Below are positions 62,135-64,000 of a stretch of DNA of 64,000 bases, piece after piece. Positions within the stretch are counted from its first letter, which is position 1. Every line of letters starts with the position of its first letter. This DNA is from Citrifermentans bremense R1 (GTDB lineage Bacteria > Desulfobacterota > Desulfuromonadia > Geobacterales > Geobacteraceae): the NCBI RefSeq assembly GCF_000426865.1, contig NZ_AUGE01000014.1, positions 46,529 to 110,528 on the forward strand, written 5' to 3'. Below the pieces are notes generated by a model. It was not told the origin of the DNA and made no database searches. It saw nothing but the letters and a program-made list of their open reading frames with translations. A program made the position numbers and the translations under genes.

Positions 62135-63658
62135 ATGCAACTGCAATGTTCCGTGCTGGGCAAGGATGTCGAGATCACAGATACCTCAACGCCGGTGATA
62201 TCGCCCTACTGGCGGCTAAAACGAAACGGCGACTGGACTTTACTCAGCAGATATGCAGCTGAACAAAGCGATTATTCCCTGGTTTCACCGGCGGTGGGAG
62301 CGACGCTTTCCCTCATGGATGGGCGCCTCGCCTTCAGGCACCTGTGCCTGATCGTCCAGTACGCCCACGGATTTGAGAATCTCGAAGCTGCTAAAGAATT
62401 CGTGACCAAAGTGATCGTTGCCACAAATAAGGAATGTGACGCCGTAGTCGACATGACACCCGAACTCGAACCCTTCGTGGTCAAAATGGACCCGTTGCGG
62501 TTCGCCTCAAACATGTCGGAGCCGCAGGAGCAGAAAAGGCCGGCAGCACCGCTGTCGTTGAACCTGATGTTCTCAAACGAATGCGAGACCAACTGCAGGT
62601 ATTGCCAAGCGCAGCGTCGTTACCTGCCGGAGAATACATTACTCCCTGCAAAGCGATGGAAGGAGATCATAGGGGAAGCCAAAACCCTGGGTATAGAGCA
62701 GGTGACTCTTTCCGGAGGAGATCCGCTATACAGAAAGGAAGCCTTGGTACTGATCGGCGAACTAATTGCGAAGGATATGCTGTTTCAGCTTCCGACCAAA
62801 TGCTGCATCACAGAAGAAATCGCAGACCGGCTGGTAGAGGTAGGAATGACCAACCCCATCAATCAGTATCTGCGCGAGATACAGCTGACTATCGACGGGC
62901 CGGACGAAGGATCAGCTCACAAGAGCGTTCATGTCAGCAAGTCAGTCCAAAGCATCAGGAATCTGCAAGCACGAGGGTTCAACTTTCGAGTCAAAGCCGT
63001 GGCTACGCCGGTCAATGCCTCGCGAATATATCCATGGATCAAACAGCTGGCAGAGATGGGAGTTACGCAGATAACAGTCGCGGCCTACGCGAAAGTGTAT
63101 CATCAGCATAACGGCAACTTATCTTTGAGCAGCCATGACAAGTTTTCAATTGCCCAACAGTGCCAGAAGGCAAGATTCGACTTTCCGGAGATCAACCTTA
63201 GCACAATCGGCATTGGTCCCGCGCGTGGCGCCGAACAGTGTATGGAATCGGCATCGGTATTCCAACCGGGACCGATAGAGATATCAGTGGACATAGGTGA
63301 CGAAAGTTCAGGTAAGATCAGCTACTGGAAAAGTCGGATGCAGTGTGCCGGCGGCCGTATCAGTATGACGGTAACTCCGGATGGGAAAGTGGTCCTCTGT
63401 GACACGGTGCCACAGGATGAATCTTTCTTTGTGGGGGACGTATCGACCCAGTCGCTGCTTGAAGTCTGGAATAGTGAGTGCCTGCTGAACTTCGCCTATC
63501 CTCCCAGGGAGAAGTTCAAGGGGTCTGCTTGTTACGACTGCGACAAACTGGAGGAGTGTCAGAGAAAAGCAGGGCACTGTTTCAGAGATTCCTATTTTAA
63601 CTTCGGCACCATCTTCGGGCCTGCTGCCAACTGCCCGATGGCACAGAGGCAGGCATAG
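62135..63658 (+). CDS. Radical SAM/SPASM protein with PqqD-like N-terminal domain
   Basis: A 507-aa orphan radical SAM protein behind an excellent AAGGAGG. Residues of about 45-105 (YSLVSPAVGATLSLMDGRLAF, then FRHLCLIVQYAHGF) resemble a PqqD/RRE peptide-binding domain. The radical SAM Cys motif is CETNCRYC (CX3CX2C) near residue 150, with VTLSGGDPLY. A C-terminal SPASM-type region contains VVLCDTVPQ, ACYDCDKLEEC, GHCFRDSYFNFG and ANCP. This layout is that of peptide-modifying (RiPP) maturases, but no precursor or transporter gene is visible. Base composition is less GC-rich than its neighbours, consistent with acquisition. Confidence 0.82.
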   Translation: MQLQCSVLGKDVEITDTSTPVISPYWRLKRNGDWTLLSRYAAEQSDYSLVSPAVGATLSLMDGRLAFRHLCLIVQYAHGFENLEAAKEFVTKVIVATNKECDAVVDMTPELEPFVVKMDPLRFASNMSEPQEQKRPAAPLSLNLMFSNECETNCRYCQAQRRYLPENTLLPAKRWKEIIGEAKTLGIEQVTLSGGDPLYRKEALVLIGELIAKDMLFQLPTKCCITEEIADRLVEVGMTNPINQYLREIQLTIDGPDEGSAHKSVHVSKSVQSIRNLQARGFNFRVKAVATPVNASRIYPWIKQLAEMGVTQITVAAYAKVYHQHNGNLSLSSHDKFSIAQQCQKARFDFPEINLSTIGIGPARGAEQCMESASVFQPGPIEISVDIGDESSGKISYWKSRMQCAGGRISMTVTPDGKVVLCDTVPQDESFFVGDVSTQSLLEVWNSECLLNFAYPPREKFKGSACYDCDKLEECQRKAGHCFRDSYFNFGTIFGPAANCPMAQRQA

Positions 63659-63691
63659 CGGAAGTGGAAAAAGGGCCTATAGCAGACGCGG

Positions 63692-63728
63692 AAAAGCCCC
63701 GTCAGGAAATCCTGACGGGGCTTTTCTA
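63692..63728. terminator. Bidirectional terminator between the radical SAM gene and the rRNA operon
   Basis: Perfect 16-bp stem aaaagccccgtcagga / tcctgacggggctttt with an AA loop. It serves the plus-strand radical SAM gene and the convergent minus-strand rRNA operon. Confidence 0.92.
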
Positions 63729-63735
63729 TTAAATT

Positions 63736-63850
<115 letters not shown>

Positions 63851-63947
63851 GAAACTCTTAGCTCGAACCTCTACGGCTCTCGCAATATATTTCTCTACAA
63901 TTGCATCTTCGTGATTTGTAGGTTTTGACTGCTAGCAGTTTATGATC

Positions 63948-63970
63948 GGGGGGTGGGAAACCCACCCCCC
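63948..63970. repeat. Perfect hairpin in the 23S-5S spacer
   Basis: ggggggtggg / cccacccccc stem (10 bp) with an AAA loop between 23S and 5S; probably part of the rRNA-processing stem. Confidence 0.75.
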
Positions 63971-63986
63971 TCTCTAAGAATTTTTT

Positions 63987-64000
63987 ATGGTCAAGCCTCA
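63987..64000 (-). rRNA. rrl: 3' end of 23S ribosomal RNA (partial)
   Basis: On the minus strand the window begins TGAGGCTTGACCAT, the usual 3' end of 23S rRNA in Geobacter-type genomes. Only the last few bases lie inside the window, so the call leans on the adjacent 5S. Confidence 0.75.

Overview
This window is a GC-rich stretch of a Geobacter-like chromosome (Desulfuromonadota/Geobacterales). That assignment is inferred from gene content and order, composition and the rRNA sequences; it was not tested by any search. Positions 28-31876 carry one nearly unbroken minus-strand run of envelope genes. Read in the direction of transcription it is lysS, lolC/E, lolD, bamA, skp, lpxD, fabZ, lpxA, lpxB, msbA, an lpxL-type acyltransferase, waaA and lpxK. 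Then come core and surface-glycan genes: three GT9 heptosyltransferase-type genes, four GT2 genes, a sugar aminotransferase, a NeuD-type acyltransferase and a UDP-glucuronate 4-epimerase. The run ends with a conserved unknown, a four-helix-bundle (23S IVP-type) gene bounded by inverted repeats, hldE, fcl and lptC-lptA-lptB. Together these genes build lipid A, attach Kdo and heptose, decorate the core, flip the product (MsbA), export it (Lpt), and assemble outer-membrane proteins and lipoproteins (Bam, Skp, Lol). Many genes overlap by ATGA or similar junctions.

From 32 to 43 kb the organisation is mosaic. It holds an RCC1-repeat lipoprotein divergent from ettA, a biotin block bioF-bioH-bioC with a BirA-like operator upstream, an iron-sulfur protein with an unusual cysteine cluster, a YgjP-like metalloprotease, a two-helix membrane protein, an apparent chimeric desaturase-tail protein and two small conserved proteins.

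From 43 to 54 kb are aroC, glgX and lnt (minus), two glycine-rich envelope proteins, a di-heme cytochrome c peroxidase-like protein, malQ, a DUF4142 protein and a MutM/Nei-type glycosylase without zinc-finger cysteines. From 54 to 61 kb are an EamA transporter, a signalling trio (small HD-GYP-associated module, HDOD protein, hybrid histidine kinase with HPt), a small secreted protein and a chemoreceptor behind a sigma-28-like promoter. The right end has ung, a lower-GC orphan radical SAM/SPASM gene with a PqqD-like N-terminus, and the 3' end of an rRNA operon (5S and the last bases of 23S, minus strand).

The items most worth a second look are the orphan radical SAM enzyme, the inverted-repeat-bounded IVP cassette inside the LPS cluster, the chimeric desaturase-tail protein, a 21-bp element shared by two envelope-gene promoters, and the zincless MutM. 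No tRNA, CRISPR array, transposase or prophage gene was seen.
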